From Lentzea sp. NBRC 102530 (lineage in GTDB: Bacteria > Actinomycetota > Actinomycetes > Mycobacteriales > Pseudonocardiaceae): 64,000 bases of DNA. Under the pieces are notes generated by a model. The model was given only the letters and a program-made list of their open reading frames with translations, was not told the DNA's origin and ran no database searches. Positions 44,365 to 53,410 of this stretch are shown in pieces (position 1 is the stretch's first letter; each line of letters opens with the position of its first letter). The stretch is taken from the NCBI RefSeq assembly GCF_030269365.1, contig NZ_BSTF01000019.1:62001-126000 (forward strand). Reading direction: 5' to 3'. The position numbers and the translations under genes are program-made.

Positions 44365-45627
44365 ATGAGCGAAGAGCTGCTGTTGCCGGTGCCGTCTGTC
44401 CCGCGGGGAGACACGGGTGTCGCCTGGCTGAGGTCCTCCGTGGTCAGGTTCAGCAACGGCGAGGAGCACGCGCGTCGCCGCACCCTGACCGAGCGGCTCT
44501 TGGAGGGCGTCCAAGCCACCAGTCTCGACGAGCTGGCCGCAGAGCTGGGGCTGCCGGGGGCGCTCGACGACATCGCCCGGATCGCCCCCGCCTACCAGCC
44601 GCACGAGCCGATCACGGCCGAGGCGGACGCGGCCGTGGAACGGCTGGCCGCCGGTCACGACGAGGAACGCGCAGCCAGGATCGGGCTGTTGGTCCAGGCC
44701 TGGGCGGCTACGCACGCCCTCGCCGAGTGCCTGCGGACCGGTGACCCGGCGCCGCCCGTGCCGGTGACCCGCAGGGCCGGGGGAATCGTGGTCAGCCTCG
44801 AAGACCACCCGTTCGGGTACGGCCCGCACGCCTGTCCGGGTAGAACGCTGGCCGGAACGATCGCGAAGAACATGGCGTTCCGGGCAATGCACCACCAGGA
44901 CGTCCCCCTGGTCCTGCCGAACGCCTGGGACTTCGCCTCGGCCGTGGCGTTGCACGAGGCGGGGTTCCCTGCGGTCGGCACGACCAGCCTCGGCGTGGCG
45001 GCCGCGCACGGCATCCCGGACGGCGTGGGCCTCGCGGGCGACCAGGCCGTCGCGCTGGCCCGGATGCTCGCTGACCTGCCCTTCCCCGTGACCGCCGACC
45101 TGGAGTCCGGGTTCGGCGGGTCACCGCGGGAGGTCGCCGAACTCGTCCGGGGGCTCGGCGTCGCGGGCGTGAACCTCGAGGACGGCCGCCCGCACGGCCT
45201 CGCCACCCCGCAGGAGCAGGCCGAGCTCATCGCGGCGGTCAAGGACCGTGCTCCGGGCGTCTTCCTCAACGCCCGCATCGACACCCACTGGCTCGGTGAA
45301 GCGCACGAGGAGACCGCGGATCGCGCGCGGCGGTACGTCGACGCCGGCGCGGACGGGATCTTCGTGGCCGGGCTGACCGAGCCGCGCGAGATCGAGGAGC
45401 TGGCCGGGATCGCCCCGCTCAACGTCCTCGCGCAGAAGCGCACGCCGCAGGAGCTCGGCGAGCTGGGCGTGAAGCGCATCAGCACCGGATCGCTGCTGTT
45501 CAGGGCGGCCCTCGAGCACACCGTCGAGGCCGCCGCGGCGGTGCGTGACGGCGGGAGCCCGAGGGCGTTCGCCTACGAGGAGGTCCAGGGGCTGGTCAGC
45601 CGAGGAACACGTTCCGGCGCTGGGTGA
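44365..45627 (+). CDS. P450-remnant/PEP-mutase-family fusion protein
   Basis: A 420-residue protein. Residues 1-169 resemble only the middle and the heme-ligand loop of a cytochrome P450: FGYGPHACPG at 150-159, with the ligand cysteine C157. The oxygen-binding I helix and E-x-x-R of a real P450 are not seen. From residue 170, MAFRAMHHQDVPLVLPNAWD begins a complete isocitrate lyase/phosphoenolpyruvate mutase-family enzyme (TADLESGFGG, NARIDTHW). An internal ATG at 44872 could yield the enzyme alone. The neighbouring ArsR-type gene and the operator suggest co-regulation. Confidence 0.82.
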   Translation: MSEELLLPVPSVPRGDTGVAWLRSSVVRFSNGEEHARRRTLTERLLEGVQATSLDELAAELGLPGALDDIARIAPAYQPHEPITAEADAAVERLAAGHDEERAARIGLLVQAWAATHALAECLRTGDPAPPVPVTRRAGGIVVSLEDHPFGYGPHACPGRTLAGTIAKNMAFRAMHHQDVPLVLPNAWDFASAVALHEAGFPAVGTTSLGVAAAHGIPDGVGLAGDQAVALARMLADLPFPVTADLESGFGGSPREVAELVRGLGVAGVNLEDGRPHGLATPQEQAELIAAVKDRAPGVFLNARIDTHWLGEAHEETADRARRYVDAGADGIFVAGLTEPREIEELAGIAPLNVLAQKRTPQELGELGVKRISTGSLLFRAALEHTVEAAAAVRDGGSPRAFAYEEVQGLVSRGTRSGAG

Positions 45628-46546
45628 GGAGGCGGTAGAGGGTCTGCTGGATCGTCTCGCGCACCTGGTCGGTGAGGTTGAAGACGAGCATCGGGTCGTC
45701 GGCCGCGTTCTCGCCGAAGACGTCGGTGCGGATCGGCTCGCCGAACTCGATGTACCACTTCGACGGCAGCGGGATGGCGCCGAGCGGGCCCAGCAGCGGG
45801 AAGAACGGCGTCACCGGGAAGTACGGGAAGCCCAGCAGGCGGGCCAGCGCCTTGATGTCGCCGATCATCGGGTAGATCTCCTCGGCGCCCACGATCGACA
45901 CCGGGATGATCGGCACGCCGGTCTTCAGCGCGGCCGACACGAAGCCGCCGCGGCCGAAGCGCTGCAGCTTGTAGCGGTCCTTGAACGGCTTGCCGATGCC
46001 CTTGAAGCCCTCCGGCCACACGCCGACGAGTTCGCCGGACGACAGCAGGCGCTCGGCGTCGGCGTTGCAGGCGAGCGTCTGGCCGCCCTTGCGTGCCAAC
46101 GCGCCCAGCAGCGGCGTGCGGAACACGAGGTCTGCCCCGAGTCCGCGCAACGGCCGGTGCGCCGGGTGCTCGGACGCGATGCCGTACGCCGTCATCAGCG
46201 CGTCGAGCGGCACGGTGCCGGAGTGGTTCGCGACGATCAGCGCGCCGCCGGCCAGCGGGATGTTGTTGAGGCCGATGGTCTCGACGCGGAACCACTTCTC
46301 GTACAACGGCTTCAGCGGCGGCATCAGCACGTTCTCGGTGAGGTCCCGGTCGAACCCGAACTCGTCGATCCGGTAGTCGCCCGCGATCCGCCTGCGTGCG
46401 AACGCCAGCAGGTCGGTCAGCCTGCGTTCCCAGTCCGGTGTCGCGGACTGCTGCTGCTCCGGCTCGGGAACGACCTCGACGTGGCGCGATCTGCGCGCGG
46501 CGTCGCGTTCCGGGTCGTGCAGCGGGATAACGCGTGCTCCTGCCAC
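45596..46546 (-). CDS. lysophospholipid acyltransferase (PlsC-like)
   Basis: A 316-residue acyltransferase of the 1-acyl-glycerol-3-phosphate type. The catalytic VANHSGTVPLDAL (H-x4-D form), VGVWPEGFKGIGKPF and the IPVSIVGAEEIYP motif follow the family order. I chose GTG 46546 because a GAGGAG site lies nine bases upstream of it; that site would be directly against the ATG at 46555. It overlaps the fusion gene by 32 bases on the opposite strand and lies 26 bases from the epimerase gene. Confidence 0.87.
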   Translation of the reverse strand: MAGARVIPLHDPERDAARRSRHVEVVPEPEQQQSATPDWERRLTDLLAFARRRIAGDYRIDEFGFDRDLTENVLMPPLKPLYEKWFRVETIGLNNIPLAGGALIVANHSGTVPLDALMTAYGIASEHPAHRPLRGLGADLVFRTPLLGALARKGGQTLACNADAERLLSSGELVGVWPEGFKGIGKPFKDRYKLQRFGRGGFVSAALKTGVPIIPVSIVGAEEIYPMIGDIKALARLLGFPYFPVTPFFPLLGPLGAIPLPSKWYIEFGEPIRTDVFGENAADDPMLVFNLTDQVRETIQQTLYRLLTQRRNVFLG

Positions 46547-46571
46547 TGCGTTCATCTCCTCAAGGCAAAGA

Positions 46572-47609
46572 TCAGCGGAAACGAGCGGCCGCTTCGAGGA
46601 TGGTCCGCTCTGCGGCACCGACCGTCTCCGGGTCGATGAGCGGCTTCAGGCCTCGGCCGTTCACGTAGTCGTCGAACGCCTGCTGGGTGGTCCACCGCGG
46701 CGTGAACCCGAACTCCTTGCGCAGCAGGGTGGTGTCGACCACGCGCCCCCAGTTGAGGAACCTCATCTGGTCGGGCGAGAAGTCGACGAGCCGGGCGCTC
46801 CGGAAGAAGCCTCCGACGGTGGGCACGGCGGCGCTGGGCACCGGCAGGTTCAGCCTGCCCGCCCTCCGGATCGCCTGCGACAGCAGCAGCACGCCGTCGC
46901 CGCCCACGTTGTACACACCGGGCAGGTTGTGCAGCGTCGCGCGCTCCAGGACGGCCAAGGCGTCCTCGGAGTGCAGCAGCTGCACACGAGCGTCGTAGCC
47001 CAGGACGGTGGGCACGACCGGAAGGGCGAAGTAGCGCGTCAGCACCGTGTCGATGCGCGGGCCGATGAAGTTGGTGAAGCGCAACGTCGTGACGTTGACG
47101 TCCGGCCTGCGGCGGCCGAACCCGCGCACGTAGCCCTCGACCTCGACGGCGTCCTTGGCGTAGCCGGACGACGGCAGGTCCTTGGGGCCCATGTCCTCGG
47201 TGAACACCGCCGGGTCCCGCGAGGAGGACCCGTAGACGGCGCTGGTGGACTTCACGACGAGCTTCTGCACCTTGGGCGACTTCTGGCACGCGGCCAGCAG
47301 CTGCATGGTGCCGATGACGTTCATCTCCTTCATCACCGTGCGGCCGGTGGGCCCGGCCGGGCTCGCGGTGACGGACGCGTGCACGACCGTGTCGACGTTC
47401 GCGGTGGAGATGACCTTGCTGATCAGCGGGTTGCGGATGTCGGCCCGCACGAACTCCGCGCGGCCCATGCGGCGCAGCAGGTCCCGCGGCGGCGGCTCGG
47501 TGTCCACCCCGAGCACGCGCTCGATGTCCGGGTTCGCGGCGAAGCGCGCGGCGAGGTGGCCGCCGAGGAAGCGGCTCACTCCGGTGACGAGGACGACCTT
47601 GGGCGTCAT
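46572..47609 (-). CDS. NAD-dependent epimerase/dehydratase family protein
   Basis: A 345-residue extended SDR protein. It has a GVSRFLGGHLAARF cofactor loop (a variant of GxxGxxG), the acidic VLGVDTE that suggests NAD(H), a catalytic Tyr in SSGYAKDAVEVEGY and FVPF-like LRFTNFIGPR. The loop's central Gly positions differ from TGGxGFIG, so binding may vary. The substrate is unknown. It is commonly found next to this acyltransferase in actinobacteria, which hints at a role in cell-envelope lipids. Confidence 0.85.
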   Translation of the reverse strand: MTPKVVLVTGVSRFLGGHLAARFAANPDIERVLGVDTEPPPRDLLRRMGRAEFVRADIRNPLISKVISTANVDTVVHASVTASPAGPTGRTVMKEMNVIGTMQLLAACQKSPKVQKLVVKSTSAVYGSSSRDPAVFTEDMGPKDLPSSGYAKDAVEVEGYVRGFGRRRPDVNVTTLRFTNFIGPRIDTVLTRYFALPVVPTVLGYDARVQLLHSEDALAVLERATLHNLPGVYNVGGDGVLLLSQAIRRAGRLNLPVPSAAVPTVGGFFRSARLVDFSPDQMRFLNWGRVVDTTLLRKEFGFTPRWTTQQAFDDYVNGRGLKPLIDPETVGAAERTILEAAARFR

Positions 47610-47833
47610 GCGACTCCAAGCACGAAGGGCTCTGCGATTGGTCGATGCTACAGACCAGATGTGAAACCGGAGGGGGCCGGAACGCCGTCTTGACGCAGGT
47701 CACGCAGGCTTTACGGGCTAATCACCCGAACGGCGGCCCCCGTTCCCGTGGTTGTGCCAGGCTGTCTCACGGAGTGATATTCCGTGTCGGCGCAAGCACC
47801 CGAACAGGTTCCGGACCTGGAAAAACGCAACCG

Positions 47834-47867
47834 CCGCCGATCTCCTGCGTGAGGAGACCGACGGCGG
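47834..47867. terminator. hairpin downstream of the bS22 gene
   Basis: CCGCCG and TCTCC pair with CGGCGG and GGAGA across a small loop. It starts 17 bases past the bS22 gene stop (minus strand). Confidence 0.65.
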
Positions 47868-47883
47868 CAGAGCGCATGCGGGC

Positions 47884-47985
47884 TTACTTGCCGCGCTTCC
47901 TGCGCTGGACCCTGGTCTTGCGCAGCAGCTTGCGGTGCTTCTTCTTCGACATGCGCTTGCGGCGCTTCTTGATGACCGAGCCCAT
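47884..47985 (-). CDS. ribosomal protein bS22 (AURKAIP1/COX24-like)
   Basis: A 33-residue, extremely basic protein ([20 protein letters not shown] then [13 protein letters not shown]) that matches the small bS22 ribosomal protein of actinobacteria, related to AURKAIP1/COX24. Its first residues and repeated KK/RR clusters are near-invariant. It is too short for most gene callers. The ATG at 47985 is used and a hairpin follows the stop. Confidence 0.92.
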   Translation of the reverse strand: MGSVIKKRRKRMSKKKHRKLLRKTRVQRRKRGK

Positions 47986-48105
47986 GCGGGTTCCTTAGCT
48001 CTAGACGTTGCTTTGACTGGCGCGCCCCAGCCTTGGCCGTGTCAAGCACGGCGCGCCGGTAAGCACGATCGGCCTACCAGGCTACCCGACGGGGTTCGCC
48101 AGCCT

Positions 48106-48318
48106 TCAGCCAGCGTCGAAGTACGCGTTCTCCAGGTAGGCGTGCACCGCCTTCTCGGGCACCCGGAACGACTTGCCGACCCGCACCGCGGGCAGCTCAC
48201 CGGAGTGCACCAGGCGGTACACGGTCATCTTGGAGACCCGCATCATCGAGGCCACCTCGGCCACGGTCAGGAACTGCACCTGAGCGAGACCTGTTCGTTC
48301 GTTCTCCTTCGCAGGCAT
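48106..48318 (-). CDS. helix-turn-helix protein (excisionase/BldC-like)
   Basis: A 70-residue DNA-binding protein with one MerR-like winged helix: FLTVAEVASMMRVSKMTVYRLVHSGELPAVRVGKSFRVPEKAVHAYL. Conserved across actinobacteria in this place near proC, so it is a chromosomal regulator rather than a phage excisionase, although the fold is the same. ATG at 48318 is the only reasonable start. The role is not known from sequence. Confidence 0.88.
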   Translation of the reverse strand: MPAKENERTGLAQVQFLTVAEVASMMRVSKMTVYRLVHSGELPAVRVGKSFRVPEKAVHAYLENAYFDAG

Positions 48319-48467
48319 AAATCACCGCATCCTTCGACACGTGTCGTGCCGTCGGTCTTCCCCACCGACGGTTCGACACGCACGTGCTGCCCTGAGAGTA
48401 GCGGGACTGGTGTGACTCCTGCGACGGCCAAAGTGGGGACGTTCCCTCACTTGCCGTCTCGACCGGC

Positions 48468-49277
48468 TCAGTCCTCGTGCTGCTTGCCCAGCTCAACGGA
48501 CCGGTCACGGGCGCTCTCGATGGCCGCGAGAAGGGCCGCGCGGACTCCGTGCTTCTCCAGCTCGCGGATCGCCATGATGGTCGTTCCCGCGGGCGACGTC
48601 ACGGCCTCGCGCAGGATCACCGGGTGGTTCGAGCCCTCGTTGAGCATCGTGGCGGCCCCGACGGCCGACTGGATGATCAGCTGCGAGGCCAGGTCTCGCG
48701 GGATGCCGAGCAGGATGCCCGCGTCGATCATCGCCTCGACGAGGAAGAAGAAGTAGGCGGGCCCGGACCCGGACAGCGCCGTCACGGCGTCCTGCTGCGA
48801 CTCCGGCACCACCGCGACCTTGCCGACGGTCGACAGCAGCTCCTCGACCGTCTTGAGGTGCTCGGCCGTGGCGTTGGAGCCGCCCGACACCGCGCTCATG
48901 GCCTCGCCGACGACCATCGGCGTGTTCGGCATGACCCGGACCACGGGCGTGCCCTCGGGCAGCCTGCGCTCGTACAACGCCGTCGGCAACCCGGCGCACA
49001 GCGACACGATCAGCGTCCCGGGCCGCAGCACCGGCGCGAGTTCGGTCAGCAACGGCTCGATGTCCTGCGGCTTGACCGCCACCACGAGCACGTCGGCCTG
49101 CGCGGCCGCACCCGGCACCGTGACGGCCTCGAACCCGTACTGCTCCGTGAGCGCGCGAGCCCGTGACTCGTGCTTCTCCGTGAACAGCAGATCCGAGGCC
49201 GGACGACCACCCTGCAGGAGCCCGGACAGGAGCGCTTCACCGATCTTGCCCGCGCCGAGCACCGCGATCTTCGTCAT
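48468..49277 (-). CDS. proC: pyrroline-5-carboxylate reductase ProC
   Basis: A 269-residue NAD(P)H-dependent enzyme for the last step of proline synthesis. Rossmann motif AVLGAGKIGEALLSGLL at the start; VVAVKPQDI, VVRVMPNTPMVVGEAMSA and the C-terminal signature ILREAVTSPAGTTIMAIRELE are all as in the family. It lies 10 bases from the thioesterase gene and shares a direction with proline dehydrogenase two genes upstream, so opposing proline steps may share one transcript. Confidence 0.95.
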   Translation of the reverse strand: MTKIAVLGAGKIGEALLSGLLQGGRPASDLLFTEKHESRARALTEQYGFEAVTVPGAAAQADVLVVAVKPQDIEPLLTELAPVLRPGTLIVSLCAGLPTALYERRLPEGTPVVRVMPNTPMVVGEAMSAVSGGSNATAEHLKTVEELLSTVGKVAVVPESQQDAVTALSGSGPAYFFFLVEAMIDAGILLGIPRDLASQLIIQSAVGAATMLNEGSNHPVILREAVTSPAGTTIMAIRELEKHGVRAALLAAIESARDRSVELGKQHED

Positions 49278-49287
49278 CGGTCAAGTC

Positions 49288-50070
49288 TCACACAGCGGGC
49301 GTCAACGCCAACTGCCGTGCCTGGCACACCAGCCGCCCGGCCGAGTCGATGACCGTCGCGTCCTCGTCGAACCACTGCCCGTGCACGGCCTGGCAGGTCA
49401 CGTGGATCCGCAACCACCCCGGCGCCGGCCGAGCCCTCAGCAACGCGGTCAGCTGCACCGTCGGTGACCAGCCGAAACGTCCCAGGTTGAACGTCACCGG
49501 CATGGACAGGTCACCCGCCAGCAGCGCGAAGTACGGGTCGGGCTGCTCGTCCGTCGGCCGGGCCCACAGCTTCAGCGTCAACGGCCCGTCGGTCCGCCGG
49601 TCGAGGAAGCTCGCGGACTCCCGGTCCACCCGGAGATCACACAGCGCACCGACCTTGTAGCTCCCACCTGTTGGGAACGTCGCCAGCTCCACCGCGTTCG
49701 GGGGAGGCGCCGCCGCCATCGCCGGGAGGTTCACGTAGTCGGCCCGGTGCTCGGGGATCCGCCCCGTCGTCACCGAGGCCTCGACGCACACCTGGCCGCG
49801 CTGCTCCAGCAACACGTTGATCACCGTCGCGGTCCGCCCGGCCTTGCGCACGTCGGTCCGCACCAGCACGGGCCCCACCTCGGGCGCGCGCAGGAACTGG
49901 GCCGACACGGCCAGCGGATCACCCTCGGCCACCGCAGCGGCGGCCCGGGTCATCACCGCGAGGAGGAACCCACCGTGGGGCTTGGGCCCGACGGTCCACT
50001 CGGCGGGCAGGGACGCGGTGAAGGTTCCGTCACCGAGCGAACGCACCGCACTGGACTTCGAGAAGGTCAT
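49288..50070 (-). CDS. double-hotdog thioesterase family protein
   Basis: A 260-residue protein with two hotdog-like halves, the plan of acyl-CoA thioesterases of the TesB/PaaI-like type. Visible parts: WTVGPKPHGGFLLAVMTRAA in the first half, VLVRTDVRKAGRTATVINV, and a second half with RFGWSPTVQLTALLRARPAPGWLRIHVTCQAVHGQWFDEDATV. The substrate is unknown. Its start overlaps the proline dehydrogenase stop (ATGA), so it is coupled to that gene. Confidence 0.85.
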   Translation of the reverse strand: MTFSKSSAVRSLGDGTFTASLPAEWTVGPKPHGGFLLAVMTRAAAAVAEGDPLAVSAQFLRAPEVGPVLVRTDVRKAGRTATVINVLLEQRGQVCVEASVTTGRIPEHRADYVNLPAMAAAPPPNAVELATFPTGGSYKVGALCDLRVDRESASFLDRRTDGPLTLKLWARPTDEQPDPYFALLAGDLSMPVTFNLGRFGWSPTVQLTALLRARPAPGWLRIHVTCQAVHGQWFDEDATVIDSAGRLVCQARQLALTPAV

Positions 50071-50963
50071 GAGCGGCTGGCCAGCGACCGCAGGAAGAAG
50101 GTCACGTTGGCAGGCCGTTCAGCAAGTCGCCGCATGAGATATCCGTACCACTGCTCACCGTAGGGAACATAAACGCGAGTGCCGAGACGCCTCTGCTCCT
50201 CGGTCCGGATGCCGTAGAGCATCTGGTACTCGAAGTCAGTTTTGTCATACCAGCGGGCCCGCTCGCCAATGATTTCGACGAGCCGGGGATCGTGCGTGGC
50301 GAACATCGGGTACCCCTCGCCGGCGAGGAGCACGTTCGCGCACCGCACGTAGTTGAGGTCCACCTCGTGCGGGTCCTGGATCGCCACGTCAGGCGGTTCC
50401 GCGTAGGCCCCCTTGACCAGCCGCACCCGGCTCCCGGCCCCCGCGAGCTGCCTGCAGTCGTCCAGCGTCCGGTGCAGGTACGTCTGCAGCACGGCCCCGA
50501 CCCACGGCCACGTGCGCCGCAGCTCGGCGAGCACCCGCAACGTGGAGTCCGTGGTGGTGTGGTCCTCCATGTCGAGCGTCACGGTCGTCCCGCACTGCTC
50601 GGCGGCGGCACAGATCCGAGAGGCATTCGTCAGGGCGAGCGCTTCGTCGAGCGTCTGCCCGACCGCCGACAACTTGACGCTGACTTCCGCGTCCTTCGCC
50701 AGCCCGGCGGCGTGCAACGCGTCGAGCAACTCCAGGTACGCCTGCACCGTCCGCTCGGCCTGGGCCTTGTCGGTGGTGTCCTCACCGAGGTAGTCCAGCG
50801 TGACCGGCAGCCCGAGGCTCCTGACCACCTCGACGGCGTCCTCGGTGCTCTCCCCCGCCACGAACCGCTTGACGACGTCGCGGCTGATGGGCGCGTTGGC
50901 GACCAGGTGGCGGACCGTCTCGTTGCGAGACGCGGCCATGATCAACGCTCGCAGCGGGTTCAC
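50067..50963 (-). CDS. proline dehydrogenase
   Basis: A 298-residue FAD-dependent monofunctional proline dehydrogenase, oxidising proline to pyrroline-5-carboxylate. Family motifs are VTLDYLGED, the AEVSVKLSAVGQTLD segment, VTLDMEDHTTTDSTL, RLVKGAYAEP with substrate-binding residues, and YGEQWYGYLMRRLAER near the end. The frame is open upstream through a palindromic repeat, but GTG at 50963 (MNPLRALIMAASRNE) matches the family. No pyrroline-5-carboxylate dehydrogenase gene is in the window. Confidence 0.9.
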   Translation of the reverse strand: MNPLRALIMAASRNETVRHLVANAPISRDVVKRFVAGESTEDAVEVVRSLGLPVTLDYLGEDTTDKAQAERTVQAYLELLDALHAAGLAKDAEVSVKLSAVGQTLDEALALTNASRICAAAEQCGTTVTLDMEDHTTTDSTLRVLAELRRTWPWVGAVLQTYLHRTLDDCRQLAGAGSRVRLVKGAYAEPPDVAIQDPHEVDLNYVRCANVLLAGEGYPMFATHDPRLVEIIGERARWYDKTDFEYQMLYGIRTEEQRRLGTRVYVPYGEQWYGYLMRRLAERPANVTFFLRSLASRS

Positions 50964-51117
50964 ACCACGAACCCTAACCCGGCCACGCCACAACAGTGCC
51001 GAACGACCCTTGCCGACACTCGCCAGGGGGCCGCAGGGGCGTGCTGGTGCCGCGAGCCGGGAATCCGCCGTCGACGTCACCTCGGCGTGTTGCGCCACGC
51101 CACGCCGTTTCCGAGAT

Positions 51118-51168
51118 GCACGCGGGGACCTTTCGTTCGCGTGGACCGCACGGAAGGGCCCCGCGTGC
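51118..51168. repeat. palindromic repeat element, copy B (inverted to copy A)
   Basis: Arms 51118-51136 and 51150-51168 match at 17 of 19 positions around a 13-base loop; the loop is the reverse complement of the copy A loop at 12 of 13 positions. It sits inside the 300-base non-coding stretch between proline dehydrogenase (50963) and the isomerase gene (51264), which otherwise shows nothing I can name. Confidence 0.9.
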
Positions 51169-51263
51169 GCCCAGCCTCGCAAGGTGACCGAGTGACTGAG
51201 AGCCTGGGTACGCGGCCGACCCCGCTGGAACGCGAACCAGCCGGTGCGCACGGCACCCGCGAA

Positions 51264-52082
51264 CTAGGCCCGCGCCTCCGCGTCCCAGTCCAGGTGCAGC
51301 CGCGCGAACAACAGCGACTCCGCCAGCATCTCCCGCCGAGCCGCGGGGGTTCCGGCCCGCCGCGTGTTGACCTCCAGCACCACCTGCCCGTCGAACCCCC
51401 CGCGGGCCAGCATCTCGCAGAGCTCGGCGCAGGGCTGGTCCCCCCGCCCGGGCACCATGTGCTCGTCCTTGGGTGCCCCAGAGCCGTCCGCCAGGTGGAC
51501 GTGCCGGAGCCCGTCGCCCATCCGCTTCGCCAGCTCCAACGCGTCCATGTGCGCGGCGGCGGAGTGCGAGAGGTCCAGCGTGTAGTTCCGGTGCCCGACG
51601 TCGGTCGGGTCCACGGACGGCTTGAAGGCGTTCATCTCCACCGACCGCCCCCGCCCGAGCGGCCGCCGCACCGGGAACATGTTCTCGACGGCGATGGCGA
51701 TCCCGCTGGACTCCTCCAGAGAGGAAACCAGCTCGGCGAACCCGTCCGCGTACTTCCGCTGCCACCGGAACGGCGGGTGCAGGACCACGGTGGGCGCGCC
51801 GAGATCGCCGGCGGCCTCGACCGCACGCCGCAACCGCTCGGCGGGATCCGGCGACCACACCCGCTGCGAGATCAGCAGGCACGGCGCGTGCACGGCCAGC
51901 ACCGGCATCCCGGTCCGGGCGGACAGCCGGTCGACCGCGCGGATGTCCTGCGACACCGGGTCGGCCCACACCATCAGCTCGACGCCGTCGTAGCCCAGGT
52001 CGGACGCGATCTCGAACGCCGCCCCGGCGGGCTGCGGGTAGACCGATGCCGTGGAAAGCCCGACCGGGATGCGGGCCGTCAA
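51264..52082 (-). CDS. sugar phosphate isomerase/epimerase (AP endonuclease 2-like TIM barrel)
   Basis: A 272-residue TIM-barrel protein. It has the family's metal-binding style: [11 protein letters not shown] start, [50 protein letters not shown] and [18 protein letters not shown], with His/Glu/Asp spread through barrel strands. The substrate is unknown. A TTG at 52082 overlapping the upstream stop as TTGA is the best start; no ATG or GTG fits. It is coupled to the upstream membrane protein gene. Confidence 0.84.
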   Translation of the reverse strand: MTARIPVGLSTASVYPQPAGAAFEIASDLGYDGVELMVWADPVSQDIRAVDRLSARTGMPVLAVHAPCLLISQRVWSPDPAERLRRAVEAAGDLGAPTVVLHPPFRWQRKYADGFAELVSSLEESSGIAIAVENMFPVRRPLGRGRSVEMNAFKPSVDPTDVGHRNYTLDLSHSAAAHMDALELAKRMGDGLRHVHLADGSGAPKDEHMVPGRGDQPCAELCEMLARGGFDGQVVLEVNTRRAGTPAARREMLAESLLFARLHLDWDAEARA

Positions 52083-53410
52083 CTCTTCACCAGCAGCATC
52101 GCCGCTGGTGAGACGGTGACGATGAGGCCCACGAGGACGGCCAGGACGGTGGTTTGCAGGTCGTCGGCGCGACGGATCTTGCGAACGAGCAACACCAGAC
52201 CCACGGTAACCGCGAGCGCCACGACCAGCGCGGCGGCGGGGACCGAGCGCCAGAGGTAGTTGAAGGCGAGCCACAGGGCCGCGCCGCCGAGGACGCCGAC
52301 GGCGAGCTGGCCGATCATGATCAGCCATTCCTTGCCCGCCGAGCGCGACTCCGCCGGTTCGTCCTCCTCGGCCTCCGCGGCGTCGTCGAGGCCCGCGGGG
52401 CCCTCGTCCTCGTCGTCTTCCTCGTCGGTCTCGGCGAGGTAGTCGTCTTCGGCGCGGTAGACGGCGTACTCCTGCGAGTCGTCGTCGTCCACGTACGGGC
52501 CGGGGTGCGCCGCGGTCGACTCCATCGGCGCCATCGACAGGTCGGTGTGCGCGTTCGGGTCGTCGTCGCCGAACCAGGCGTCGGGCTGGTTGCCGGGCAA
52601 CGGCTCGGGCAGCTTCGGCGGGGCCGGCGGCACGATCAGCACGGACTCGGTCTCGAGCGCGGCGATCTTGTCCACCGGCGCCTTGGCCGGGATGCGCGGG
52701 AGTTGCTCGGTCATCGCCTCGCGCGGCGGGGCGGGGATCGGCATGGACACCGACGGCTGACCGGGCTTCGGCGGGCGCACGATGCTGGTCCGCGCGGCGG
52801 CGGGCGTCGAGGTCGCCTGGTCGAGGCGGGCTTCGAGCCTGCCGGGCGCTTCCGGGCGCGGCAGGTCGGAGCGGGACGGCTCGGGGCGCGCGGCCTCGGG
52901 CCGGGGCATGTCCGAGCGCGACGGCTGGTCGCGGACCTGCGGCACCTGCCGGGTCTGCTCGGCGGCCGCGGGCGGCGGTGCGGCGGGAGCGGCGGGGGGC
53001 GCCTGCTTCGGCGGTCTGCGGACCAGTGGCGGCGGCGCGGGGGGCGGCACCGGCATCTGCTGCGACGGCTGCGGCTTCGGCTGCTGGGGCGCCGGCGCGA
53101 CCTGCGGTTTCGGCTGGTACGCCGTGCGCTCGGCGGCCGCGGGCGGCGGTGCCGAGGGCGGTTCGGGGGCGGCGCGACGACCGGGCTGCGGCGCCACGTC
53201 GTCGTCGCGGATCGCCATCAGCCGACCGCTGTCGGACAGGACCCGCTCGATGATCGTCTGGGGCGCGGTCTCCGGCTGCTGGACGTCGTCCTCTTCGTCA
53301 GCCGCCCGGCGGCGTCGCCGACGTGGCGCACTCTCTGCGCTGCCCCCGTACTGGGCGAGCAGCTCAGCGACAGTGCGCTGCGTCTGGTCCGATCCGCTCT
53401 CTCGACTCAT
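52079..53410 (-). CDS. proline-rich membrane protein, unknown function
   Basis: A 443-residue protein. It begins [23 protein letters not shown] and continues as a Pro/Ala/Arg-rich, disordered region to about residue 270, then an acidic stretch ([22 protein letters not shown]) and, in the last 110 residues, about four transmembrane helices ([38 protein letters not shown]). A long cytoplasmic tail with a C-terminal membrane domain suits a scaffold, but no family was recognised. ATG at 53410 overlaps the ppx stop (ATGA). Confidence 0.72.
   Translation of the reverse strand: MSRESGSDQTQRTVAELLAQYGGSAESAPRRRRRRAADEEDDVQQPETAPQTIIERVLSDSGRLMAIRDDDVAPQPGRRAAPEPPSAPPPAAAERTAYQPKPQVAPAPQQPKPQPSQQMPVPPPAPPPLVRRPPKQAPPAAPAAPPPAAAEQTRQVPQVRDQPSRSDMPRPEAARPEPSRSDLPRPEAPGRLEARLDQATSTPAAARTSIVRPPKPGQPSVSMPIPAPPREAMTEQLPRIPAKAPVDKIAALETESVLIVPPAPPKLPEPLPGNQPDAWFGDDDPNAHTDLSMAPMESTAAHPGPYVDDDDSQEYAVYRAEDDYLAETDEEDDEDEGPAGLDDAAEAEEDEPAESRSAGKEWLIMIGQLAVGVLGGAALWLAFNYLWRSVPAAALVVALAVTVGLVLLVRKIRRADDLQTTVLAVLVGLIVTVSPAAMLLVKS

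Noticed and set aside
50964-51251. Proline dehydrogenase frame extended upstream
   Set aside because: It would translate through the palindromic repeat and lacks similarity to the enzyme family before MNPLRALIM.
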